Notes: generated from the letters alone by a model not told the origin. A stretch of 64,000 bases of DNA from Tardiphaga sp. (GCA_030147505.1 JASBVG010000123.1:62001-126000); one strand, 5' to 3'; positions 44,369 to 51,902 are shown, counted from the first letter of the stretch. A program made the numbers and translations.

Positions 44369-44889
44369 CTAGTTGTTGACCGATGCAATCGAGACCTGCT
44401 CGAACGTCGGCTTGCCGTCTTTGATGATGAAGCGGTGCGGAATCGGGCGAACTCGACGGTCTCGCGATGCTCGGTCACGCTTTCCGGCACACCGAGAAAG
44501 ACGTTCATCTCCAGCCAGCCGTTGACGGCTTGACCGGTGATGTGTTTCGCCAGCCCATCGAGCGACTCGCACAACGTGTCTTGATCGCCTTCGAGCCGAC
44601 ACCAGTTATGCTCGGCGGGCACCGGGCCATGTGCCACATATGTGCCGTCGCGATGAAACGAGACCTCGACATCGTCGAGACGATCGCAGCACATGAATGG
44701 AATGACATCGCCGATCGCCAACACCTGGTTGTAGGTCTCGACTTCGCCGTCGGTGATGCCCTCGTCACCGAGCTTGTAGCCGAGGAAGTAGTCGTCGCCG
44801 ATCTGGACGACGAATCCCTCGGGCGTCGCGCGCGCCGGCGGACACGCTTCATCGACAAATCCTTCGGGATACCATTCTCGCTCTGCCAT
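44369..44889 (-). pseudogene. Early hypothetical gene with a -1 frameshift near its end
   Basis: From ATG 44889 the frame encodes MAEREWYPEGFVDEACPPA... to about VTEHRETVEF near 44450. In that frame it continues as Arg/Ser-rich nonsense far into the ParB gene. One base back, the -1 frame gives a sensible ending (PHRFIIKDGKPTFEQVSIA...) with a stop at 44369, 11 bp before the ParB start. No slippery heptamer is seen, so a mutation or sequencing error is likelier than programmed slippage. Intact product would be about 170 residues, acidic, of unknown function. Confidence 0.6.
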
Positions 44890-44891
44890 GA

Positions 44892-45092
44892 TCAACTTCC
44901 CTTCGTTTTGGTAACGTTGCTGATCTCGATGCCGTAAACGGCCAGACCGACACGATCGATGATGCCGGCCTCGCCGGTCAGCAACAGACCAGCCAAGCGC
45001 GCGCCGAGCGCAGCGGTGTCGCCCTTCAGATGGTGCAGTCGATCGAAAAGAACGCCGGGATCGACATCGAGCGTCACATTAAGCTTGGCCAT
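44892..45092 (-). CDS. Small hypothetical early protein
   Basis: A 66-residue protein (MAKLNVTLDVDPGVLFDRLHHL...). The ATG at 45092 was chosen over the longer frame because the upstream residues coincide with another small gene. No domain recognised. It ends 2 bp before the next gene start. Confidence 0.6.
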   Translation of the reverse strand: MAKLNVTLDVDPGVLFDRLHHLKGDTAALGARLAGLLLTGEAGIIDRVGLAVYGIEISNVTKTKGS

Positions 45093-45207
45093 TAGCGCCA
45101 CCTGCCTTTGCCGCACGATCGCGCCCACGCTTGCGGGCACGATACTCCCGCCGCTTCTTCGTCAGAGCGCGCTTGCGTTTCTCTTTTCCGGTGCGATGAC
45201 GGCCCAT
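45079..45207 (-). CDS. 42-residue highly basic protein
   Basis: ATG 45207 to TAA 45079. About 17 of 42 residues are Lys or Arg (MGRHRTGKEKRKRALTKKRR at the start). Its ATG overlaps the upstream TGA (TGATG) and its end overlaps the next gene by 14 bp, exactly the coupling used throughout this operon. It may bind DNA or RNA; no family is recognised. Confidence 0.5.
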   Translation of the reverse strand: MGRHRTGKEKRKRALTKKRREYRARKRGRDRAAKAGGANGQA

Positions 45208-45386
45208 CACCTATCCCCAACCATCGCGGGAGACTTCGGCGGCGGCACTTCGGTCCAGACCGCCTTACGGGGCCATCGGTCCATGTTGTAAGGCGTGCAG
45301 CAGCGACCGACATAAACCGGCACAAGAATCTCCCATTGCGGGATGACGAACAGAAAGCGCCGCGTGCGGCCGGTGTATTCGGTCAT
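45207..45386 (-). CDS. Small hypothetical early protein
   Basis: A 59-residue protein (MTEYTGRTRRFLFVIPQWEILVP at the start, with a CC pair and a Pro-rich end). The ATG at 45386 overlaps the upstream stop (ATGA). Function unknown. Confidence 0.58.
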   Translation of the reverse strand: MTEYTGRTRRFLFVIPQWEILVPVYVGRCCTPYNMDRWPRKAVWTEVPPPKSPAMVGDR

Positions 45387-45640
45387 GACGCAGCGCTCCC
45401 ATCCTTGCCCGTAAGCGATGGAGCCCCGACGAAGGCGCGTGCCTTGTCGTTGAAGTGGTATGTCGAGCCGCGATGGGGGGACCAGATCAGATAGCCCTTC
45501 GCGTGCAGGCTCTCTATCGTGCTCATGCGGCTGACAGTGAACGATGCCCAAATGCTCTCTGGGTACTGCGGCAGGTTTTGCGATATCTTAAACGACAGGC
45601 GCAGGCATCGCTTTTCGGCGGCGGTGAGATCGTGCGTCAT
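45383..45640 (-). CDS. Hypothetical early protein, possible winged-helix
   Basis: An 85-residue protein. The pattern LTAAEKRCLRLSF...TVSRMSTIESLHAKGYLIWSPHRGSTYHFNDKAR resembles a small winged helix (helix, helix, then a two-stranded wing). Coupled by 4-bp overlaps on both sides. Confidence 0.58.
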   Translation of the reverse strand: MTHDLTAAEKRCLRLSFKISQNLPQYPESIWASFTVSRMSTIESLHAKGYLIWSPHRGSTYHFNDKARAFVGAPSLTGKDGSAAS

Positions 45641-46089
45641 CGCGCCTCGCTCCCACGGTCATTGCGAGCGACGATTGGCTCCCACTCGATGAGCATGCCA
45701 ACGAACGGGCCGAGCCTGGTCATATCGCCATGTTCATCGCGCCAGAACTGCTGCATGTCTGCCCAGTCGGCGAAACCATCATCGATGGCGAACTGATCGA
45801 GGCCGGCATTGCTGACGATCGCAGGCTGGTCGCCGATAATGATGCGGCGGGCGCCGATGAAGATGCGGATCTCGCGCACGCGCCTGCAGTGAGCCTCGCC
45901 GATCCTGAAACAGTCGCGCGAGCGCATGCCGTGATACAGCTGCAGCGTCTCGTCGGCACGCGCATGGCGGCGCTTGCCGACGGCGCGGATGGTCTGGCGC
46001 TTCGCGCTGCAGTCGAATGTTTCGACCGACATGCCGAGGCCAGCCCGGATGGGATCGATGAACCGTCGCTTGAAGGAATAGGCGACCAT
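45637..46089 (-). CDS. ASCH-domain-like protein
   Basis: A 150-residue protein with features of the ASCH/PUA-like fold: KRRFIDPIRAG, KRQTIRAVGKRRHARADETLQLYHGMRSRDC, VREIRIFIG, then ADWADMQQFWRDEHG and FVGMLIEW. ASCH proteins are thought to bind RNA or modified nucleotides; phage copies are frequent. Part of the overlapping early operon. Confidence 0.72.
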   Translation of the reverse strand: MVAYSFKRRFIDPIRAGLGMSVETFDCSAKRQTIRAVGKRRHARADETLQLYHGMRSRDCFRIGEAHCRRVREIRIFIGARRIIIGDQPAIVSNAGLDQFAIDDGFADWADMQQFWRDEHGDMTRLGPFVGMLIEWEPIVARNDRGSEAR

Positions 46090-46341
46090 CTAACCGGCCT
46101 CCGCGTTCTCGGAGGGGACCGACAGCGAGACCACCGGATGCACCACACCTTGGATCGCAAGAACGATCGGCTGGCCCTGGACCAAGCGACGGATCTCCGC
46201 CTCGGTAGGCTTCCATGCCGAGACCATCCAGCCGTTCTGGTCGCAGATCTCCAGCGTGTGGCAGATGCCATCACGGGCGTGATCCCATTCGGCTGGTGCG
46301 GCCATCCGACGTGTGGCGTTGGCGAGTTGCAGCGGCCTCAT
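46090..46341 (-). CDS. Hypothetical early protein
   Basis: An 83-residue protein (CHTLEICDQNGWMVSAWKPTEAEIRRLVQGQPIVLAIQG) with a short strand-helix-strand pattern. No known family. It directly abuts the ASCH-like gene and overlaps the upstream gene by 4 bp. Confidence 0.6.
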   Translation of the reverse strand: MRPLQLANATRRMAAPAEWDHARDGICHTLEICDQNGWMVSAWKPTEAEIRRLVQGQPIVLAIQGVVHPVVSLSVPSENAEAG

Positions 46342-46613
46342 GACGGCTTGACCTCAATGTCGCCCGCCTGTGGCTCGCGACCGTAGTTATCGGTGACGCT
46401 CTTCATCAGAAGATCGGACATGTGCGACGTGAACTTCTCCGTCTCGGACAGAGTGAAGCCACGCTCCCGCGCGATGTAGCCGACGCTGCAGGCCAGCATT
46501 TGGCAGCTGGCGTTCAGCACGGTGTAGGCATCGACGCCGTCGGAGCAACGGCTGTACACCGCCATCAGCTGCGCAACTTCGTCAGGGACTTCTGCTTCGC
46601 GCGAGATAGTCAT
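46338..46613 (-). CDS. Hypothetical early protein
   Basis: A 91-residue helical protein (DEVAQLMAVYSRCSDGVDAYTVLNASCQMLACSVG). No domain recognised. Coupled to the methyltransferase gene by a 4-bp overlap. Confidence 0.6.
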   Translation of the reverse strand: MTISREAEVPDEVAQLMAVYSRCSDGVDAYTVLNASCQMLACSVGYIARERGFTLSETEKFTSHMSDLLMKSVTDNYGREPQAGDIEVKPS

Positions 46614-47674
46614 GCCGCCACTCCCGTGAATTCGAGTTCGTTGCCCCAGCTAACCCAGCCCTTGCGCGGCCTGCGCGCGTAGCATTCGAGATACGGCCCT
46701 TCGACCAGGCGCTCGATGCGCTCATAGGCTTCATCAGGCTTGCGGGAATGCTCCATCACAGGCGCAACGATGAGCTGCTGCACATCGGCGTGCAGTCGCT
46801 TCGGATTGCCCTTGGTGGCGAGCAGACACATTTCCGGATTGGAGCGGGTCCAATGCCCCTGCCCCATATGCCAGCCTTCGCCGCTGGCATTCTGTTTCAC
46901 CCAGGTGAACGCAACAGTCTTGTATTCGAGGCCGAGCGCCGCGATCAGCTCCAGAGCCAGATGGATGGCCCAATCGACGATCCAGATGACGGCTGTATAG
47001 TCGTCGGCGGCGATCTCACGCACCGGTGCGAGATCCTGCATGATGCGGTCGATCGCGCCCGTGGTGTAGTGCGTGTTCGCCGAGCGATCCTGCCCGGTCG
47101 CGGAATAGGTCTCGTAATGCCAGGGCGGATCGAAATAGCCGAGCTTCGCGCGAAAGCCCGACCGGGCGAGAGCTTCGAGATCCTGCGCGGTGCCGCCTTT
47201 CATCGTCCGCGCCGCATGCGCCGCCCGACGCTCGGCGATCTCGGCCGACTTCGTCGCCGCCTTGACCGGATCGACAACGATCGCCTTGCTGGAGGCGACG
47301 TTCTCACGCACGCTGACCACCAGGGCCTCGAAACTGTCGTCGTCGAGATCCGCGGCGTTCTTCGCCTTCATCGACAGTTTGCGATCGACACCGATCTCGG
47401 CGAGCGTCGCCGGCGCCGGTTCATCGCCGGATGTCTTCGGCCGGCCCTTGCGTGCCAGCTGACCGGCTTCCTCTGCCGCCTGGAGCAACACGCCCAGGCG
47501 TCGCTCGCAGCGCAGCTGGAATGCCATTGCTTCGGCCAGCAGCACGCGATCGCGGATTTTCTGCGCGTGCAGCTTGATGAAGTCGAGCTCGTCGCGGATC
47601 GACAGCACGTCTTTCACCGTGGCTGCTTCGGCGAGTGCCTGTCGAGCGATCTCGTATTGGGCAAGCATGGTCAT
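46610..47674 (-). CDS. MT-A70-family adenine methyltransferase
   Basis: A 354-residue protein. The C-terminal half carries the MT-A70 catalytic motif DPPWHY and WIVDWAIHLALELIAALGLEYKTVAFTWVKQN, with WTRSNPEMCLLATKG downstream. The N-terminal 150 residues are helical (IRDELDFIKLHAQKIRDRVLLAEAMAFQLRCERRLGVLL). Members methylate adenine in DNA or RNA. As an early gene it could modify phage DNA before host restriction acts, complementing the late Dam-like enzyme. Confidence 0.88.
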   Translation of the reverse strand: MTMLAQYEIARQALAEAATVKDVLSIRDELDFIKLHAQKIRDRVLLAEAMAFQLRCERRLGVLLQAAEEAGQLARKGRPKTSGDEPAPATLAEIGVDRKLSMKAKNAADLDDDSFEALVVSVRENVASSKAIVVDPVKAATKSAEIAERRAAHAARTMKGGTAQDLEALARSGFRAKLGYFDPPWHYETYSATGQDRSANTHYTTGAIDRIMQDLAPVREIAADDYTAVIWIVDWAIHLALELIAALGLEYKTVAFTWVKQNASGEGWHMGQGHWTRSNPEMCLLATKGNPKRLHADVQQLIVAPVMEHSRKPDEAYERIERLVEGPYLECYARRPRKGWVSWGNELEFTGVAA

Positions 47675-48525
47675 GCGGCCGTCACCGCCAGCTTGTCTTC
47701 GAGATGACTGCCGATGCTATCGACCAGGGCGTCGCCGATCGACGTGCCCTCATTGACAGCCGCCGCGCGGGCAGCATTGAACGCCGCCGCGAAGTCGAAG
47801 CTTTGCATGGCCATGATCAGCTTCTTCTGGTCGGCACGCCATCCCGGTTCGCCTTCCAGATTGGCGCAGAGCGCATCGACGATCTGGGCGCGGATCATGC
47901 CGGGATTGCCGCGACGGGTCTTGGTGATGCAGCACAGCGCATCGACGAAGATGTCGCGGCCATATTTCTCCAGGAGGCCTTTCAGCATGCCGACGGCGAG
48001 CGTTTCGCCGGCCTTCATCTTGTTGGCCGGCAGCGGATAGCGGCAGATCGTGACATCGGCCGCGGCGCAGGCCTCGGCCAGTGCAACGGCCTTTGCCTCA
48101 CCCGAGGCCACACGCGCCGCATGCACCTGCAAAGCGCTCATGGCGGTGACGTTGCCATTCACCGCCGCGAAGGCTTCCGCCTGCTTGCGCCGATCGGCAG
48201 GGACCACCTGACAAGGCACCTGCTTCTGACCGGCGAGCAGGGCTGCAGTGGTGCGGTGCTGGCCGTCGATGATCGCGTACAGGCCGGCCGGGAGTGGCGC
48301 GACGATGATCGGCGCGAACTTTGCCCACTCGAAACCACGCGCGATCGCAAGAATGTTCTTCTCACCGGCACGAAGCACGCCGCGCTGATAGGTCGGATCG
48401 ATGCGAAGCTGCGAGATCGAGATCCATTCCAGCGTTGGCTCGGCGCCCACTTCGACCACCGCGAAATGCTGCGATTCGAAGCGGCCAACCAGGGGCTTGA
48501 TATCGATGCGGCGCAGATCGCTCAT
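47671..48525 (-). CDS. ParB N-terminal domain-like protein (DUF6551-type)
   Basis: A 284-residue protein with WISISQLRIDPTYQR and PLPAGLYAIIDGQHRTTAALLAG, the ParB/Srx-fold active-site pattern, then NGNVTAMSALQVHAARVASG. The rest is helical. Related phage and plasmid proteins are annotated as ParB-like nucleases or DUF6551; the biochemical role is not established. Overlaps both neighbours by 4 bp. Confidence 0.78.
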   Translation of the reverse strand: MSDLRRIDIKPLVGRFESQHFAVVEVGAEPTLEWISISQLRIDPTYQRGVLRAGEKNILAIARGFEWAKFAPIIVAPLPAGLYAIIDGQHRTTAALLAGQKQVPCQVVPADRRKQAEAFAAVNGNVTAMSALQVHAARVASGEAKAVALAEACAAADVTICRYPLPANKMKAGETLAVGMLKGLLEKYGRDIFVDALCCITKTRRGNPGMIRAQIVDALCANLEGEPGWRADQKKLIMAMQSFDFAAAFNAARAAAVNEGTSIGDALVDSIGSHLEDKLAVTAA

Positions 48526-48980
48526 GATTGCATCTCCGGCATTGCGTCATGCAGCACGCCATCGAGACGCCGGCCGGCGATCTGCTTGGTACCGCGGAAG
48601 AGCTGCTCGCCGGCGCCGCCCTTCGTCAACACCTGGAACGTGTGCTGCGGCGCCAGCGCCATGACGGCGAAGACCTTGTCGATCCACTCGACGGGCACGT
48701 CGTCATGGAAGAGATCGCCATGGGCGCAGACAAAGATCATGCGCGGCTTCGACCAGCCGAGCGGCTGCAATAGCCACTGCGCATTGAAACGCACCTCGCC
48801 GGTCCAAACCGGCCCGGCCTTGCTATCCGTTGTCAGCCCCGCCCGCGACGGATGGTTGCGCAGGCGCGTGCCGGCGAGCTTCATCGCATAGCAATGCGTG
48901 CAACCAGGCGACAGCACCGAACAACCGGTGATTGGATTCCACGTCGCATCGGTCCATTCGATGTGCGACTTGTCGCTCAT
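48522..48980 (-). CDS. Shortened DUF5131 (phage Gp37/Gp68-like) protein
   Basis: A 152-residue protein. The N-terminus has the family's radical-SAM-like cysteines (WNPITGCSVLSPGCTHCYAMKLA) and FNAQWLLQPL..PRMIFVCAHGDLFHDDVP. After FQVLTK the usual central region is missing and the protein goes straight to the typical C-terminus (AGRRLDGVLHDAMPE). Relatives are usually about 230-300 residues, so an in-frame internal deletion is likely. Function of the family is unknown. Confidence 0.78.
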   Translation of the reverse strand: MSDKSHIEWTDATWNPITGCSVLSPGCTHCYAMKLAGTRLRNHPSRAGLTTDSKAGPVWTGEVRFNAQWLLQPLGWSKPRMIFVCAHGDLFHDDVPVEWIDKVFAVMALAPQHTFQVLTKGGAGEQLFRGTKQIAGRRLDGVLHDAMPEMQS

Positions 48981-49162
48981 TGCAGCAAGCTCGCTTCGAT
49001 CGACGGGAGCGCACCGAGATGCGTCAGCTCCTGACGAATCTCGATCTCGCGGCGCTGGTCGGCGCCGACGTCGGGATTGCGGCCGGCGCGAAAGGCTGCC
49101 AGCACGCGTTGATGCAGTTCATGGTACTCGGCACGCAGATGTTCGACGCGATCGAGGTTCAC
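48977..49162 (-). CDS. Small hypothetical early protein, GTG start
   Basis: A 61-residue helical protein (VNLDRVEHLRAEYHELHQRVLAAFRAGRNPDVG). The GTG at 49162 overlaps the upstream stop (GTGA) and the stop overlaps the next ATG, which decides this start. Function unknown. Confidence 0.6.
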   Translation of the reverse strand: MNLDRVEHLRAEYHELHQRVLAAFRAGRNPDVGADQRREIEIRQELTHLGALPSIEASLLQ

Positions 49163-49479
49163 GGACGCATCTCCCTTTCCTGTTTCAGAGCTAGAAGGGC
49201 ATCGGCGCGCAGCAGCGGCAGCGTGGCGCCGACGATCATCATCCATTGCTGCGCGACCGCTTTGTCGTCGCGGATCTGTTCGAGGCCGATCACCATCACC
49301 ATCGCCGCCTGGGTGACGCGCTCGTCCTCGGCCGGTCGCGCATCCCCGGCGCGAACTTCGCAAGCGAGGTCCGCCAGGCGCTGGCGAAACTCGACCCGGT
49401 CATAGTTCGGCCGCGTGATGACATGCTCGGCGAGCACGATCAGATTCGACAGCGTGGTGAAGAGCGGCTTGGTCAGCAT
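49159..49479 (-). CDS. Hypothetical early protein
   Basis: A 106-residue, mainly helical protein (NLIVLAEHVITRPNYDRVEFRQRLADLACEV). No recognised domain. Overlaps both neighbours. Confidence 0.6.
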   Translation of the reverse strand: MLTKPLFTTLSNLIVLAEHVITRPNYDRVEFRQRLADLACEVRAGDARPAEDERVTQAAMVMVIGLEQIRDDKAVAQQWMMIVGATLPLLRADALLALKQEREMRP

Positions 49480-49862
49480 GCGCGCGCCCCACGCATGATA
49501 TCGCTTTCAGTGTTCGGCCGAGACCAGCGCGGACCATTGGCGTTGTCTTCGCGCAGCGCCCTTGCTTCACTCCGAACGAGATCCGCCAATGCGACCATCA
49601 CACAGCGCCAGCGCTGCTGCTGCAGATCCGCAACGCGAGCAGTCCGCATCATGGTCACCGCCAGCAAGCGCGTGGGATCGAGCAGTGCATTGCAGCCGAC
49701 GCTGTCACCGACAGCGAGCAGTTCGCCGTAGAGCTGATCGACAGCCTTGGCCATCGCTTCGGCGTCGCTGCGGCCATCGAGAAAGGCCTGCGCCGCGGCG
49801 ATCGCCTTGCCGGCGAGATAGGCAGCCACATGCTGCGGCGAGAGTTCAGCGGATGACGACAC
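49473..49862 (-). CDS. Hypothetical early protein
   Basis: A 129-residue Ala-rich helical protein (MSSSAELSPQHVAAYLAGKAIAAAQAFLDG). No domain recognised. Overlaps the membrane protein gene by 17 bp. Confidence 0.58.
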   Translation of the reverse strand: MSSSAELSPQHVAAYLAGKAIAAAQAFLDGRSDAEAMAKAVDQLYGELLAVGDSVGCNALLDPTRLLAVTMMRTARVADLQQQRWRCVMVALADLVRSEARALREDNANGPRWSRPNTESDIMRGARAC

Positions 49863-50058
49863 GCGCGCCTCCGGTTGTCAGGTTACGGGCAGCGGTCCGC
49901 GTCGAGGGCAACAGGAAACGGCCGCTGCCCGCTTTCGGCTGCAGGGCAGTGCCGCCGAAATGGGTCAGGCGCGGTTGCGAGAGCTTCCGCGCGCAAAGGA
50001 GAGCGATGATGGTGAAGGCCAGCATCACGCCGGCGAATGCGATGACCGCGGCGATCAT
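49846..50058 (-). CDS. Small single-span membrane protein
   Basis: A 70-residue protein with one N-terminal membrane segment (MIAAVIAFAGVMLAFTIIALL) and a basic, Thr/Arg-rich cytoplasmic tail. Early expression of a small membrane protein suggests superinfection exclusion or host takeover, but this is inference. Confidence 0.58.
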   Translation of the reverse strand: MIAAVIAFAGVMLAFTIIALLCARKLSQPRLTHFGGTALQPKAGSGRFLLPSTRTAARNLTTGGARVVIR

Positions 50059-50435
50059 GCGCGGTCTCCAGCGTCGAGCTTCGCCAGTTCGCGCTCCAGC
50101 TGGATGCGCTTCACGGCCTTGTGGACCTCGCGCACGGCGGGATCGGTGCCGCCTTCGGTAAGCGCCAGCACTGTCTCGATCACCAGTTTCGACTGGCAGA
50201 GCGCCGCGATCATTGCCGGATTCGGCATACGATTGTCGGACAGCATTTTCTGACAGGTCGAAAGCGGCTGGCCGGTCAAAAACACCAATTCCGCCACGGC
50301 CTTACCCTTCGGCAGCACTTCCTGCACTTTCTGCATGACCGGCGGAAAAACAGGGTCTGCAGCGGGTTTCGGATTCCGGATCCGGCATACGGCAGATTTG
50401 GGCTTGGCGCGCGTGTTCGCTAGCTTCTTCGTCAT
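50055..50435 (-). CDS. Hypothetical early protein following cro
   Basis: A 126-residue protein with a basic, Pro/Lys-rich N-terminus (MTKKLANTRAKPKSAVCRIRNPK) and a helical centre resembling a helix-turn-helix (VAELVFLTGQPLSTCQKMLSDNRMPNPAMIAALCQS). Second gene of the early operon, a place where CII-like regulators occur. The ATG at 50435 is set by the 4-bp overlap with cro. Confidence 0.62.
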   Translation of the reverse strand: MTKKLANTRAKPKSAVCRIRNPKPAADPVFPPVMQKVQEVLPKGKAVAELVFLTGQPLSTCQKMLSDNRMPNPAMIAALCQSKLVIETVLALTEGGTDPAVREVHKAVKRIQLERELAKLDAGDRA

Positions 50436-50710
50436 GAGGAAACCTCGGTCGCGGGAGCTGGGTAAATGTCGGGGCGAAGTTCGTGCGCAGGCACGCCGGT
50501 AAAGCGTTCGATGGCGATGCAGTATCCGGGGGAAGTCCCCTTCTTCGCGCGTTCGAGCCAGTACCAAATCTGCGACTGCGTGGTGCCGATCCCGTTCGCC
50601 AGCGGTAGCTGGCCTTGCGCGATATCAATCGCGCGCTGGAGAGCAGCTCGCCTGAGAGCGAGCTGATCAGCCGTTACGGCACCTGCAGGTTTCGACGAAT
50701 CATTTGCCAT
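50432..50710 (-). CDS. Cro-like repressor (YdaS-type helix-turn-helix)
   Basis: A 92-residue protein. The HTH region LQRAIDIAQGQLPLANGIGTTQSQIWYWLERAKKGTSPGYCIAIERFTG matches the YdaS/Cro group (short HTH with a conserved Trp). It is divergent from the CI-type repressor across a 94-bp region with three operators, which is the classic genetic-switch layout. It heads the leftward early operon. Confidence 0.85.
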   Translation of the reverse strand: MANDSSKPAGAVTADQLALRRAALQRAIDIAQGQLPLANGIGTTQSQIWYWLERAKKGTSPGYCIAIERFTGVPAHELRPDIYPAPATEVSS

Positions 50711-50721
50711 AACCGAGCGCT

Positions 50722-50792
50722 ACCGAAAAATCGGTGATTCGCCAAGCGAATTACCGAAATCTCTGTGCGCGCCCGGTTACCAAAATCTCGGT
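50722..50792. promoter_or_regulatory. Three repressor operators between cro and cI
   Basis: 14-bp sites ACCGAAAAATCGGT (50722-50735), ACCGAAATCTCTGT (50753-50766, one mismatch in the right arm) and ACCAAAATCTCGGT (50779-50792, one mismatch in the left arm). Centres are 31 and 26 bp apart. The arrangement, perfect site nearest cro and weaker ones toward cI, resembles lambda OR. Confidence 0.8.
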
Positions 50793-50804
50793 AGTTTCGG
50801 TCCC

Positions 50805-51530
50805 ATGAAGAAGGCAAAACATTCCATAGGCCCGCGAATTGCGGCGCTTCGCGTCGAGCGCGGCATCAGCCAGACCGAGCTTGCGGAAGCTGTGGATATG
50901 ACCCAGCAGGGCATTCAAAGCATCGAAGCCGGCGGCGTCAAACGGCCAGGAAAGCTGAGGGAGATCGCTCGCACTCTGCGGACCACCGAGGATTATCTGC
51001 TGACGAACAAAGGGCCGAAGAACGTCGGCGACGACGAGGACCACTCAGATCCAATTGACTTCGACAGCGACATCCGCCCGGAGGATGGCATCATCGAGTT
51101 AGACGTTCGCGCAGGTCTCGGCGGCGGCGGGATCACCGAGGGCCGCGAAGTGCGGCATGACGGCCAATACGCAGATCCAGTCAAAGGTGAAGCTTGGCGC
51201 TTTCCAGCACGGTTCGTGCGCGAGGAACTGCGCACCACCGAGAATCGGATCGTTATTCTTGAAACCGCGGGCGACAGCATGGCGCCGACGATTCTGTCCG
51301 GCGATCGGGTCATCGTCGATACCGGTCACAAGATTCCGTCACCCGACGGCATCTACGCCATCCGTGACATGTTCGGTTCGATCGTGGTGAAGCGGCTGCA
51401 GGTCCTGCGCCGCGGCGATCCGCCACGAATGAAGATCATTTCCGACAATGAGAACCACCCCGATGAGGAAGTCGGCGTCGATCAGATCGGTATCGTCGGC
51501 CGAGTGCTTTGGTCGCTGAAGCGTCTGTAG
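50805..51530 (+). CDS. CI-like phage repressor, S24/LexA type
   Basis: A 241-residue repressor. N-terminal Cro/CI helix-turn-helix (residues 9-62, ISQTELAEAVDMTQQGIQSIEAG). C-terminal S24 peptidase domain with Ser158 in GDSMAPT and Lys196 in SIVVKRL. A candidate cleavage bond is Ala103-Gly104 in VRAGLGGG. RecA-stimulated self-cleavage after DNA damage would lift repression. Five matching palindromes lie on both sides of the gene, so it should control itself, cro and the rightward integrase operon. Confidence 0.92.
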   Translation: MKKAKHSIGPRIAALRVERGISQTELAEAVDMTQQGIQSIEAGGVKRPGKLREIARTLRTTEDYLLTNKGPKNVGDDEDHSDPIDFDSDIRPEDGIIELDVRAGLGGGGITEGREVRHDGQYADPVKGEAWRFPARFVREELRTTENRIVILETAGDSMAPTILSGDRVIVDTGHKIPSPDGIYAIRDMFGSIVVKRLQVLRRGDPPRMKIISDNENHPDEEVGVDQIGIVGRVLWSLKRL

Positions 51531-51533
51531 GGC

Positions 51534-51547
51534 GTTTCACGTGAAAC
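51534..51547. promoter_or_regulatory. parS-like palindrome
   Basis: GTTTCACGTGAAAC, a perfect palindrome, lies 4 bp after the repressor stop. It equals the central 14 bases of the widely conserved bacterial parS site (TGTTTCACGTGAAACA), differing only in the outermost bases (C and C here). It overlaps the next operator by two bases. It may bind host ParB or the phage ParB-family protein. Confidence 0.6.
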
Positions 51548-51580
51548 CGATTTATCGGTTGCTTTAACCGAAATTTCGGT
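51546..51580. promoter_or_regulatory. Two repressor operators upstream of the rightward lysogeny operon
   Basis: ACCGATTTATCGGT (51546-51559) and ACCGAAATTTCGGT (51567-51580) are both perfect-arm copies of the ACCGA-N4-TCGGT palindrome, 21 bp centre to centre. They lie between the repressor stop and the ATG at 51615, so the repressor should also control the operon leading to the integrase. Confidence 0.78.
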
Positions 51581-51614
51581 ATTTGTTGTCTCCCGTGAAC
51601 AACGGGAGAACACG

Positions 51615-51899
51615 ATGCGTCGTCGCCACGCCAACCGCCTGCCCGCTGCGCCAGGCCAGATCCAGCAGCAGCCCTCCATCCCATCCTTCATCGCCAGCGC
51701 GATCGCGCCGAAGCGCGCGCAGCTGAAGGACGGCGCTGCCGTCAATCAGCTCGCCGAAGACATGCGCGCCGCCTACCACCGCGAAGGCGGCATCTCGCAT
51801 GACGAGCTGCTGGGCCTCGGCTGGACAGCTGCCCAACTCGGCAGCCATGCCGAAAAGGCCCGCTCGCGTGCCCAGCACCTCGCCGATGCCGGGGTTTGA
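51615..51899 (+). CDS. Small hypothetical protein of the lysogeny operon
   Basis: A 94-residue protein with a basic N-terminus (MRRRHANRLPAAPG) and a C-terminal helix pair (ISHDELLGLGWTAAQLGSHAEKARSRA) resembling a degenerate helix-turn-helix. No family. A recombination directionality factor would be expected to look like this, but there is no proof. Confidence 0.6.
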   Translation: MRRRHANRLPAAPGQIQQQPSIPSFIASAIAPKRAQLKDGAAVNQLAEDMRAAYHREGGISHDELLGLGWTAAQLGSHAEKARSRAQHLADAGV

Positions 51900-51902
51900 G
51901 CG

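Noticed and set aside
44089-44895. 268-residue reading of the early gene before ParB
   Set aside because: Would overlap ParB by 269 bp and its last 110 residues are Arg/Ser-rich nonsense; the -1 frame gives a better end.
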